A model generated the notes under the pieces. That model was not told the origin of the DNA. It did not search any database and was given only the letters and a program-made list of their open reading frames with translations. The translations under genes were made by a program, and so were the position numbers. A stretch of DNA of 64,000 nucleotides from Streptomyces sp. NBC_01463. GTDB lineage: Bacteria; Actinomycetota; Actinomycetes; Streptomycetales; Streptomycetaceae. Below are positions 51,956 through 59,179 of this stretch, piece by piece (position 1 is the first letter of the stretch; every line of letters starts with the position of its first letter). The stretch lies in the NCBI GenBank assembly GCA_036227345.1, contig CP109468.1, forward strand, positions 2,542,001-2,606,000. The letters are read 5' to 3'.

Positions 51956-52600
51956 GTGGGTACACCCCCAGGCGGGCACCAGTTCAACGGTGGTCAGCAG
52001 GTACCGGGTGAGCACGGGGACCATGGTTACGGGTTCCCCTCCACACCCGGCAGACAGGGCGCGCAGCAGCCTTACCAGCCGTATCGGCAGCCACAGCAGC
52101 CGCAGCCGCCGCAGCACGTCCGGGGCTCGGACTGGCCGCAGCAGCCGCAGCAGCCGAACCGGCCGCAGCGCCCGCACCGGTACGACTCCCCGCAGCAGCC
52201 GCCCCGCATTCAGCCGGTGCAGCCGCGGCGGGCCCCCGAGCCGGCCGCGCCCGCCGCTCACAATCCGCTGGTCCGTCCGTACGCCATGACAGGTGGACGG
52301 ACCCGACCGCGCTACCAACTCGCCATTGAGGCGTTGGTCAGTACGACGGCCGATCCGTCCCGGCTGCAAGGGCAGTTGCCCGAGCACCAGCGGATCTGCC
52401 GGCTGTGCATCGAGATCAAGTCGGTGGCCGAGATCTCGGCCCTGCTCTCGATCCCCCTCGGCGTTGCCCGGATCCTCGTAGCCGACCTGGCTGAGGCCGG
52501 ACTCGTCGCTATCCACCAGCCCGGCGGCGACGAGTCCGCCGGCGGCCAGCCAGATGTGACACTGCTCGAAAGGGTGCTCAGTGGACTTCGCAAGCTCTAG
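51956..52600 (+). CDS. cvnC: CvnC of conservon 2: DUF742 protein with a long Gln/Pro-rich N-terminus
   Basis: A 214-residue protein, about 80 residues longer than its paralogue because of an N-terminal Gly/Gln/Pro/Arg-rich extension (QQPYQPYRQPQQPQPPQHVR). The DUF742 domain (about 100-214) carries the same landmarks. The GTG at 51956 has GGAGGAGG upstream. It overlaps cvnD by 20 nt, as in conservon 1. Confidence 0.92.
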   Translation: MGTPPGGHQFNGGQQVPGEHGDHGYGFPSTPGRQGAQQPYQPYRQPQQPQPPQHVRGSDWPQQPQQPNRPQRPHRYDSPQQPPRIQPVQPRRAPEPAAPAAHNPLVRPYAMTGGRTRPRYQLAIEALVSTTADPSRLQGQLPEHQRICRLCIEIKSVAEISALLSIPLGVARILVADLAEAGLVAIHQPGGDESAGGQPDVTLLERVLSGLRKL

Positions 52601-53162
52601 CGGCGGAGCGGCCCGCTCCACTACCTCGGCGAAGATCGTGGTGGCAGGGGGCTTCGGCGTGGGTAAGACCACGTTTGTCGGTGCCGTTTCGGAGATCAAT
52701 CCGCTGCGTACCGAAGCCGTGATGACGTCCGCCTCCGCGGGCATCGACGACCTGACGCACACCGGGGACAAGACCACCACGACGGTGGCCATGGACTTCG
52801 GCCGCATCACCCTGGACCAGGACCTGATCCTGTACCTCTTCGGTACACCCGGACAGGACCGCTTCTGGTTCATGTGGGACGACCTCGTACGCGGCGCCAT
52901 CGGCGCCGTCGTCCTGGTCGACACCCGGCGCCTCGCCGACTGCTTCCCCGCCGTCGACTACTTCGAGAACAGCGGACTGCCGTTCGTCATCGCCCTCAAC
53001 GGCTTCGACGGACACCAGCCCTACACCCCCGACGAAGTCCGCGAAGCCCTCCAGATCGGACCCGACACCCCGATCCTGACGACGGACGCGCGGCACCGGG
53101 CGGATGCGAAGAGTGCGCTGATCACGTTGGTGGAGCACGCGCTGATGGCCCGCCTGCGGTAG
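52581..53162 (+). CDS. cvnD: CvnD of conservon 2: Ras-like GTPase
   Basis: A 193-residue GTPase with six residue differences from the conservon 1 copy (A13S, G63D and four near the C-terminus). All GTP-site motifs are intact. It shares a 411-bp DNA tract, 52665-53075, with the paralogue (two mismatches), flanked by clearly divergent sequence. Confidence 0.94.
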   Translation: MDFASSSGGAARSTTSAKIVVAGGFGVGKTTFVGAVSEINPLRTEAVMTSASAGIDDLTHTGDKTTTTVAMDFGRITLDQDLILYLFGTPGQDRFWFMWDDLVRGAIGAVVLVDTRRLADCFPAVDYFENSGLPFVIALNGFDGHQPYTPDEVREALQIGPDTPILTTDARHRADAKSALITLVEHALMARLR

Positions 53163-53168
53163 GGCCCT

Positions 53169-53240
53169 GCCGGGCGCCCCAGACGAAAGGCCCCGCACTC
53201 CCTGTTGGGAGTGCGGGGCCTTTCGTCTGGGGCGCCCGGC
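53169..53240. terminator. Perfect 34-bp stem terminator after conservon 2
   Basis: Arms 53169-53202 and 53207-53240 are perfectly complementary over 34 bp with a TGTT loop. It lies between convergent cvnD and accE and should stop transcription both ways. Confidence 0.93.
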
Positions 53241-53256
53241 CTTCGGCCGTGCTTCG

Positions 53257-53283
53257 TCCTCAATCGCCGGACGGGCTCGATTT
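53257..53283. repeat. Streptomyces-type dispersed intergenic sequence
   Basis: TCCTCAATCGCCGGACGGGC followed by TCGATTT resembles a sequence that recurs between genes in many Streptomyces genomes, usually as one arm of a hairpin. Here only one arm is present. Identification is by recall. Confidence 0.4.
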
Positions 53284-53329
53284 CGGCCGGCGCAGGCCTT
53301 GATCGAAGTGGCTGGGCCTGCAACAGCAC

Positions 53330-53362
53330 GATGCGGCCACACCGCATCGGTGTGGCCGCATC
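53330..53362 (-). terminator. accE terminator
   Basis: A perfect 14-bp stem GATGCGGCCACACC with a GCATC loop, 15 nt past the accE stop codon. Confidence 0.85.
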
Positions 53363-53377
53363 TGTGGGGCTTGGACG

Positions 53378-53581
53378 TCAGCCCTGCCAGCTGTGGGGGG
53401 CACGGAAGCCCGGGGTGCGCTCCAGGCGTCGCCAGCCGGCGGTGTCGCGGCCTCGGTGGGCGGGGGCGTCGGTCGGCTGGGCGGCGGCGCGGGCGAGCAG
53501 GACCGCGGTTATGGCGGCCAGCTCCTCGGGGTCGGCAAGACCCTTCTCGACGCGCAGCACGGACTCGGCGGCAGTGCTCAT
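53378..53581 (-). CDS. accE: Acyl-CoA carboxylase epsilon subunit
   Basis: A 67-residue small subunit (S. coelicolor AccE/PccE-like) that stabilises and stimulates the acyl-CoA carboxylase complex. The sequence VLRVEKGLADPEELAAITAV continues through an Ala-rich helix to GWRRLERTPGFRAPHSWQG, the conserved C-terminal Trp-containing stretch. The ATG at 53581 has GGAGAGACACCC upstream. It lies 66 nt after pccB in the same operon. Confidence 0.92.
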   Translation of the reverse strand: MSTAAESVLRVEKGLADPEELAAITAVLLARAAAQPTDAPAHRGRDTAGWRRLERTPGFRAPHSWQG

Positions 53582-53647
53582 GGGTGTCTCTCCGTCTTCT
53601 CGGCAGGTCTTCGCGGGGGCCTTGCAGGGTTGCTGCGGGGCCGCGGA

Positions 53648-55231
53648 CTACTGCGGGGGGTTGCCGTGCTTGCGGGACGGCAGGTCGGCGTGCTTGGAGC
53701 GGAGCATCGCCAGCGAGGCGATCAGGACCTCGCGGGTCTCGGCAGGGTCGATGACGTCGTCGACCAGGCCGCGCTCGGCGGCGTAGTACGGGTGCATCAG
53801 TTCGGCCTTGTACTCCTTGACCATGCGGGTCCGCATGGCCTCCGGGTCCTCGGCGTCGGCGATCTGCCGGCGGAAGATGACGTTGGCGGCACCTTCGGCG
53901 CCCATCACCGCGATCTCGTTCGTCGGCCAGGCGTAGGTGAGGTCCGCACCGATGGACTGGCTGTCCATGACGATGTAGGCGCCGCCGTAGGCCTTGCGCA
54001 GGATCAGGGAGATCCTCGGGACCGTCGCGTTGCAGTAGGCGTAGAGCAGCTTCGCTCCGTGCCGGATGATTCCACCGTGCTCCTGATCGACGCCGGGCAG
54101 GAAGCCGGGTACGTCCAGAAGAGTGACGATGGGAATGTTGAACGCGTCACACATCTGGACGAAGCGGGCGGCCTTCTCGCTCGCCTCGATGTCCAGGACG
54201 CCCGCCAGGGCCTGCGGCTGGTTGGCCACGATGCCGACGACCTGGCCGTCCAGGCGGGCCAGCGCGCAGATGATGTTGCGGGCCCAGCGCTCGTGGATCT
54301 CCAGGAAGTCGCCGTCGTCGACGAGCTCCTCGATGACCTTGTGCATGTCGTACGGACGGTTGCCGTCGGCGGGGACCAGGTCCAGCAGGACGTCGCCGCG
54401 GCGGTCGGCCGGGTCGTCGCTCGCCACGGTGGGCGGGTTCTCCCGGTTGTTCGAGGGCAGCATCCCGATCAGGTAGCGGACCTCGGCGATGCAGGTCTCC
54501 TCGTCGTCGTACGCGAAGTGCGCGACGCCCGAGGTCTCGGCGTGCACATCGGCGCCGCCGAGGCCGTTCTGCGTGATCTCCTCGCCGGTGACCGCCTTGA
54601 CGACGTCCGGTCCGGTGATGAACATCTGCGAGGTCTCACGGACCATGAAGACGAAGTCGGTGAGCGCCGGGCTGTAGGCGGCGCCGCCCGCGCACGGGCC
54701 GAGCATCACGCTGATCTGCGGGATGACACCGGAGGCGCGGGTGTTGCGCTGGAAGATGCCGCCGTAGCCGGCGAGCGCCGAGACGCCCTCCTGGATACGG
54801 GCGCCGGCGCCGTCGTTCAGCGAGACCAGCGGGGCACCGGCCGAGATGGCCATGTCCATGATCTTGTGGATCTTCGTGGCGTGGGCCTCGCCCAGCGCGC
54901 CGCCGAAGATCCGGAAGTCGTGTGCGTAGACGAAGACCGTCCGGCCCTCGACGGTGCCCCAGCCGGTGATGACACCGTCGGTGTAGGGCTTCTTCTCCTC
55001 CAGGCCGAAGCCCGTGGCGCGGTGCCTGCGGAGCTGCTCGACCTCCTTGAACGAACCCTCGTCCAGGAGCAGCTCGATGCGCTCGCGCGCCGTCAGCTTG
55101 CCCTTGGCGTGCTGCGCCTCGGTCGCCCGGTCACTCGGCCCGCGCCGGGCCTGCTCGCGCAGTGCCAGCAGTTCCGCCACACGGCCACGGGTGTCGCTCG
55201 GCTCGCCCTGGGTTTCGTCCACAACGGTCAT
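53648..55231 (-). CDS. pccB: Propionyl-CoA/acyl-CoA carboxylase beta subunit
   Basis: A 527-residue biotin-dependent carboxyltransferase producing methylmalonyl-CoA (and malonyl-CoA), key extender units for lipids and polyketides. Landmarks are KGKLTARERIELLLDEGSF, SLNDGAGARIQEGVSALAGY, IPQISVMLGPCAGGAAYSPA (N-terminal oxyanion loop), DVPGFLPGVDQEHGGIIRHG and LRKAYGGAYIVMDS (C-terminal loop). The specificity residue that separates AccB from PccB sits near YSPALTDF, with Asp favouring propionyl-CoA. The ATG at 55231 is 6 nt after TAGGGT, which may be a -10 (leaderless) or act as a weak ribosome binding site. Confidence 0.93.
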   Translation of the reverse strand: MTVVDETQGEPSDTRGRVAELLALREQARRGPSDRATEAQHAKGKLTARERIELLLDEGSFKEVEQLRRHRATGFGLEEKKPYTDGVITGWGTVEGRTVFVYAHDFRIFGGALGEAHATKIHKIMDMAISAGAPLVSLNDGAGARIQEGVSALAGYGGIFQRNTRASGVIPQISVMLGPCAGGAAYSPALTDFVFMVRETSQMFITGPDVVKAVTGEEITQNGLGGADVHAETSGVAHFAYDDEETCIAEVRYLIGMLPSNNRENPPTVASDDPADRRGDVLLDLVPADGNRPYDMHKVIEELVDDGDFLEIHERWARNIICALARLDGQVVGIVANQPQALAGVLDIEASEKAARFVQMCDAFNIPIVTLLDVPGFLPGVDQEHGGIIRHGAKLLYAYCNATVPRISLILRKAYGGAYIVMDSQSIGADLTYAWPTNEIAVMGAEGAANVIFRRQIADAEDPEAMRTRMVKEYKAELMHPYYAAERGLVDDVIDPAETREVLIASLAMLRSKHADLPSRKHGNPPQ

Positions 55232-55384
55232 GTATCGACCCTACGAACCCGACCAAGAAAATCCTGCCGTCGACTCTGTACAGTCTCCTGCCCGGTTTCC
55301 TGGTGGAGCCTGACAGAACCCTGGGTCCATGCAGGCGAAGTACCAGCGCTTACCCGCATTCGTTTGTGGGGGTTCCACAAGGGT

Positions 55385-56623
55385 TCACTGTGGTCTGCCG
55401 CACACCCCCCTCAGCCGGGGGGTCTCCGAGCGCTGGGTGTCCTGGACCTTCTGGACGTCCGCCAGCCGGTCCCGTACCGGATCGGAGGGGTGCGCCACGG
55501 TCAGCAGCACGGCCTCGTAGAAAGCATCCCGCACCGCCGCCGGCATGACGTCCGACGCGTCCAGGCAGAGCGGCACCTGCTGGCCCGTGAGCCGCCGGCT
55601 CACCTCCTTGTCGACCGGGCCCGTCTTGGGCGGGACCGCGGCGTTCGGCGAGAACACCCCGCCCTTGCGGCCCCAGTCCTCCTGGGCGTCCAGGGAGGCC
55701 AGCCGCCGGATCAGGCCGCGGGCAGCGCCACTACCGCCGAACAGCGCGGCGAAGTCGGCCGACACCTCGTGGGCCCTCACCCGGTAGGGACCGCCGGGCA
55801 GCAGGCGTGCGGAGTCCTCGAAGACCGCCCGGCCGCCGCGGTCCCCGTAGAAGGCGCGGGCGAAGGAGCCCTGGTGTTCCAGGTCGCAGCCGCCGCCGAA
55901 GAGCAGCCCGTGGCCCCCGGCCGGGCCGCGGTGGTCGGCCATCAGCATGTCCTCGGCCGTCCCCTTGTCCTGGGCGAGCATCCCGGCCCAGGCGGTCCAG
56001 GCGGCGACCACCCGGTCGTCGGTCCACGCCAGGTCGCCGGTCGCCCAGCGCTCGTACAGCCCGGGGCCGGCGCGCTGGAGGATGAGGTCCTCGATCCAGT
56101 CGCTGCCGGGCCAGCCCGACGCGCCGTCGTCGACCATGCCGATGCACCAGGAGGCCAGCGGTGCCGGGCCGCGTGCCGGGGACGTGCCCTCGCGGTACCA
56201 GACGATGGACTTGAGGTCGGCCTTGAGCGGAAACCACAGATCGCCGGGGATGCCGTCCGCCCGGGGCCGCCAGGGGTTGCCGTACTGCTGCGGCTCGTAC
56301 AGCCCCTCCAGCGAGCGCAGCCGTCTCTCGTCCGCGTACTCCACGAGTTCGCCGACGCCCGGCAGGATCGCGATGTCGGGCGGGTCGCCGGCCTGCACCT
56401 CGGCGAGCAGCACCTCGCGGGTGGCGGCGGTGCCCTGGTAGGTGTACGGGATCCCGAACCCGTCCAGAACGTCCTTGAACTGCCGCTCCTGTTCGTCGGT
56501 CCACGGGCCGAGGATGGTCACCTTCGGTTCGGCGTCGCTGCCGCCGGGGGCCGCGAGTCCGCAGCCGGCCGCGGTCATCAGCAGGGCCAGGACGAGCAGA
56601 GTTGCGCGGGTGTGCCGGGTCAT
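55385..56623 (-). CDS. Solute-binding lipoprotein without a transporter
   Basis: A 412-residue exported protein. A signal peptide with a lipobox-like end (LLVLALLMTAAGC, Cys21) is followed by an extracellular solute-binding fold of the family-1 type: VTILGPWTDEQERQFKDVLD, EVQAGDPPDIAILPGVGELV, WFPLKADLKSIVWYREG, and WPGSDWIEDLILQRAGPGLY. No ABC permease or ATPase gene adjoins it. It is the last gene of the operon, overlapping the membrane-protein gene by ATGA, which suggests a ligand-sensing rather than transport role, by analogy with GlnH of the mycobacterial PknG system (inferred). The ligand is unknown. Confidence 0.85.
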   Translation of the reverse strand: MTRHTRATLLVLALLMTAAGCGLAAPGGSDAEPKVTILGPWTDEQERQFKDVLDGFGIPYTYQGTAATREVLLAEVQAGDPPDIAILPGVGELVEYADERRLRSLEGLYEPQQYGNPWRPRADGIPGDLWFPLKADLKSIVWYREGTSPARGPAPLASWCIGMVDDGASGWPGSDWIEDLILQRAGPGLYERWATGDLAWTDDRVVAAWTAWAGMLAQDKGTAEDMLMADHRGPAGGHGLLFGGGCDLEHQGSFARAFYGDRGGRAVFEDSARLLPGGPYRVRAHEVSADFAALFGGSGAARGLIRRLASLDAQEDWGRKGGVFSPNAAVPPKTGPVDKEVSRRLTGQQVPLCLDASDVMPAAVRDAFYEAVLLTVAHPSDPVRDRLADVQKVQDTQRSETPRLRGVCGRPQ

Positions 56624-57648
56624 CCGGCCCTCCAGTAGTCGGCGTTGAGGCGCCGGACGATGCCGACGGCCGGCAGCAGGACGATCAGCACGGCCCCGCC
56701 CAGCGCCCCGTAGTACGTGCCGCTCTGCCAGCGGTGGGCGGCCAGTACGCCGCGCAGGTCGGTGGACTTGTCGGTGACGTCCCGCTGGGACTCCGCCAGG
56801 TCGGTTTCGTCGTGGGCCCGTTCCTCGATCGCGACCAGCCGGTGGCGGGCGGTGTCCAGCCGTTCCTGGGTGTGGACGGTGGCCCACAGCGGGACGACCG
56901 CCAGGGCGAGTGTGACCAGCAGCGCCGCCAGCAGCCAGGGGTCGCGGCTGCGGCCGCAGCGGGTGCGCAGCACCCACAGCGCGCTGAGCGCGGTCACCGC
57001 CAGGACGAGCAGGCCCAGTTCGGCTACGGCCCAGCCGCTCTGCTGGAGCGTGCCCAGGGAGCTGACCCGGTCCATGCGCCGCATCTGGTGGTCCTGGAGG
57101 ACGTCCAGGCGGGGCACCACGCCGGTGCCCGGCCGGACGAGGAGGGTCTCGGCCTCCGTGAACTTCTCCTTCTGCATCAGGTCGTCCTCGTCGCGCACGT
57201 ACTTCACCGCGCCGGGTGTGATGGAGCTGCTGTACGAGGTCAGCAGGGCGCTGGCCGTATTGAGGACGCCCCGGCCGCGTTCCCCGTCGATCTGTACGTC
57301 GGAGAGCCGGGACAGGCCCTGGTCGGCGGCGGACAGCTGGTTCTCGTACCGCGCGCCCGCGCCCACCACCTGGTCGATCCGCCGGTCGGCCGAGAGCTCT
57401 GCCTCCTCGTGGGCGCGCAGCAGCGCCAGCTGGGTGGAGGCGACGAGCTGGACGGCGGGCGCGGCACGGGTGCGCATCTCGCCCGCGGCGGTCTGCACAC
57501 TCCAGTACGAGACGAGCAGCGCGGTCATCGAGACGACCGCGGTCACCGCCATGACGGCCAGGTGCCGTTCGAGCAGCCGTCGGGTGTGCGAACCGGGCGG
57601 CCGGCGGGTCAGGAGGGGGCGGGTCCATCGGGTCGGCCGGGTCATCAC
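56620..57648 (-). CDS. Four-helix membrane receptor-like protein (GlnX-like)
   Basis: A 342-residue protein: basic N-terminus, TM1 (about 30-50), an extracytoplasmic helical domain of about 155 residues (charged, EEAELSADRRIDQVV...), TM2 (208-227), TM3 (238-257), a second charged segment (260-310) and TM4 (312-332). The topology resembles mycobacterial GlnX, which relays signals from the binding lipoprotein GlnH to the kinase PknG. I see no kinase, HAMP or enzymatic motif. The GTG at 57648 overlaps the VWA gene's stop (GTGA); ATG at 57645 is an alternative, and GGAGGAG is upstream. Confidence 0.75.
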   Translation of the reverse strand: MMTRPTRWTRPLLTRRPPGSHTRRLLERHLAVMAVTAVVSMTALLVSYWSVQTAAGEMRTRAAPAVQLVASTQLALLRAHEEAELSADRRIDQVVGAGARYENQLSAADQGLSRLSDVQIDGERGRGVLNTASALLTSYSSSITPGAVKYVRDEDDLMQKEKFTEAETLLVRPGTGVVPRLDVLQDHQMRRMDRVSSLGTLQQSGWAVAELGLLVLAVTALSALWVLRTRCGRSRDPWLLAALLVTLALAVVPLWATVHTQERLDTARHRLVAIEERAHDETDLAESQRDVTDKSTDLRGVLAAHRWQSGTYYGALGGAVLIVLLPAVGIVRRLNADYWRAG

Positions 57649-59078
57649 AGGCTCCTCCCGCAGGCGATGCAGAACCGGGCGTGCGGTCCGGCGAGATGGC
57701 GGCAGTGCGGGCAGGTGACCGGCTTCCCGGCGGCGTGCTCGGGCAGTTCGAGCCGGTGGCCCGAGGCGATGTGCAGCCGGCCCCGGCGCACGGTCCCCCG
57801 GTCGACGGTCGGGCCGACCCGGACCAGTCCGCGCGGGCCGTCGACGATGTCGGCGACCTGGCGCACGTCCTGGAGGACCCAGCCGGCGCCGATCTCGGTG
57901 GCGAGCCGGACCGCCAGGCCGAACTGCTGCTCGGCCTCCTCGCGGCTCATCGGGTCGAGTGCGGCGTAGCCGCGGTTGAGGGCGGTGCGCATCTGGGTGG
58001 CGACGTTCATCGCCTGGAGCGTGCCGCCCCCGTCACCGGTCGCGCCCGCGCCCACGGCGACGCCGGGGGGCAGCCAGCGCGTCAGCAGCGGGGCGGTGGT
58101 GTCGCCGACGGAGACGGTGGCCAGTTGCAGCAGCACGCCGAGCGGGTCGGTGCTCGCGTCGACGTGGAGGGTGAGGAGGTAGTCACGGGTGCCCGGCTCC
58201 CACTGGTGGGTGGGGAAGCCGATCCGGTGCGGCTCCCGCGGCCGCAGTTCGGGGGCGAGGCGTTGCTGGCGGGGTGCGGTCTCGGTCAGTTCGACGGCGT
58301 GCACGGCCGGGCGGGCGGCGACCACGACGGGCAGTTCGGGGCTGCGGACCCGGCGCTGGCGCCGCAGCGCCTCGGTGACGGCGGGGCCGAAGCGGTCGGG
58401 GGCGTGCTCGGCGGCGCCGTGCAGGGTCTCGACGACGGTGAGCAGGGGGGCGGGGTCCCAGTCCGCGCCGAACGCGATCACGTCCGCGGTGAACGCGCCC
58501 GCGCAGTCGGCGAGTTCCGCCCGCAGCGCGCCGCCGTCCGTACCGGTGGCGTCCGCATCGTCGGCGTCCGCCGGGTCGTGGCCGCTGCCGTCGGTGATCA
58601 GCAGCAGGTGACGCAGTGGCAGCGGGCGTTCCGCGAAGAGGGCGCGGGCGGCGGCGAGCCAGGCCGGGTAGCCGGGCGGCGGGTGCTCGTCCGTGGCGGG
58701 GGCGACCCGGCCCGCGCTGAACGCGGCCCGGCGCTTCTCCATGGTGTCGGCCAGCGCCCAGCGTCCGCGCAGCGGGTAGCAGCGGGTCGGCTCCCCGCTC
58801 GCGCCGGCGCCGCCCAGGACGGCGAAGGAGATCCCGTCGGGCAGGGCGCGCAGCGCGGCGGCGAGGGCGGCAGCCGCACTCTCCCGGCGGGCCGCGGCGA
58901 CGTCCAGGGCGATGACGACGGCGAGTTCGACGGCGGGCACCTGGTCGCGGGGGCCGATGCCGGTGGCCTTGACCCGCAGATGGGCGTCGATCCGGGCGTC
59001 GTGGTGCGGCTGCTGGTCGCGCCGGACGTCGACGGACACCTTGAACTCCAGCCCGGACGACGGGGCGGTAGCGCCCAT
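57645..59078 (-). CDS. VWA-domain protein with C-terminal zinc ribbon
   Basis: A 477-residue cytoplasmic protein. The N-terminal VWA domain (about 10-230) starts VPAVELAVVIALDVAAARRE; the metal site DxSxS is degenerate (D-V-A-A-A). LRHLLLITDGSG is the second conserved strand. A beta-rich middle part follows (RDYLLTLHVDAST). The end carries VTCPHCRHLAGPHARFCIAC, a zinc ribbon like that at the start of the adjacent kinase. The ATG at 59078 has GGAGGCAGTCCC upstream. It sits between the PknG-like kinase and the membrane receptor, so it may be an adaptor or kinase substrate (inferred). Confidence 0.82.
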   Translation of the reverse strand: MGATAPSSGLEFKVSVDVRRDQQPHHDARIDAHLRVKATGIGPRDQVPAVELAVVIALDVAAARRESAAAALAAALRALPDGISFAVLGGAGASGEPTRCYPLRGRWALADTMEKRRAAFSAGRVAPATDEHPPPGYPAWLAAARALFAERPLPLRHLLLITDGSGHDPADADDADATGTDGGALRAELADCAGAFTADVIAFGADWDPAPLLTVVETLHGAAEHAPDRFGPAVTEALRRQRRVRSPELPVVVAARPAVHAVELTETAPRQQRLAPELRPREPHRIGFPTHQWEPGTRDYLLTLHVDASTDPLGVLLQLATVSVGDTTAPLLTRWLPPGVAVGAGATGDGGGTLQAMNVATQMRTALNRGYAALDPMSREEAEQQFGLAVRLATEIGAGWVLQDVRQVADIVDGPRGLVRVGPTVDRGTVRRGRLHIASGHRLELPEHAAGKPVTCPHCRHLAGPHARFCIACGRSL

Positions 59079-59179
59079 GGGACTGCCTCCAGCGGTTACG
59101 GGCGGGGGTGCGGGTGGGACACGGCCCCGGTCTCCCGGGTCTCGTCGGACTCGTCCGTCACGGACCGGCCGGGGGCCGG

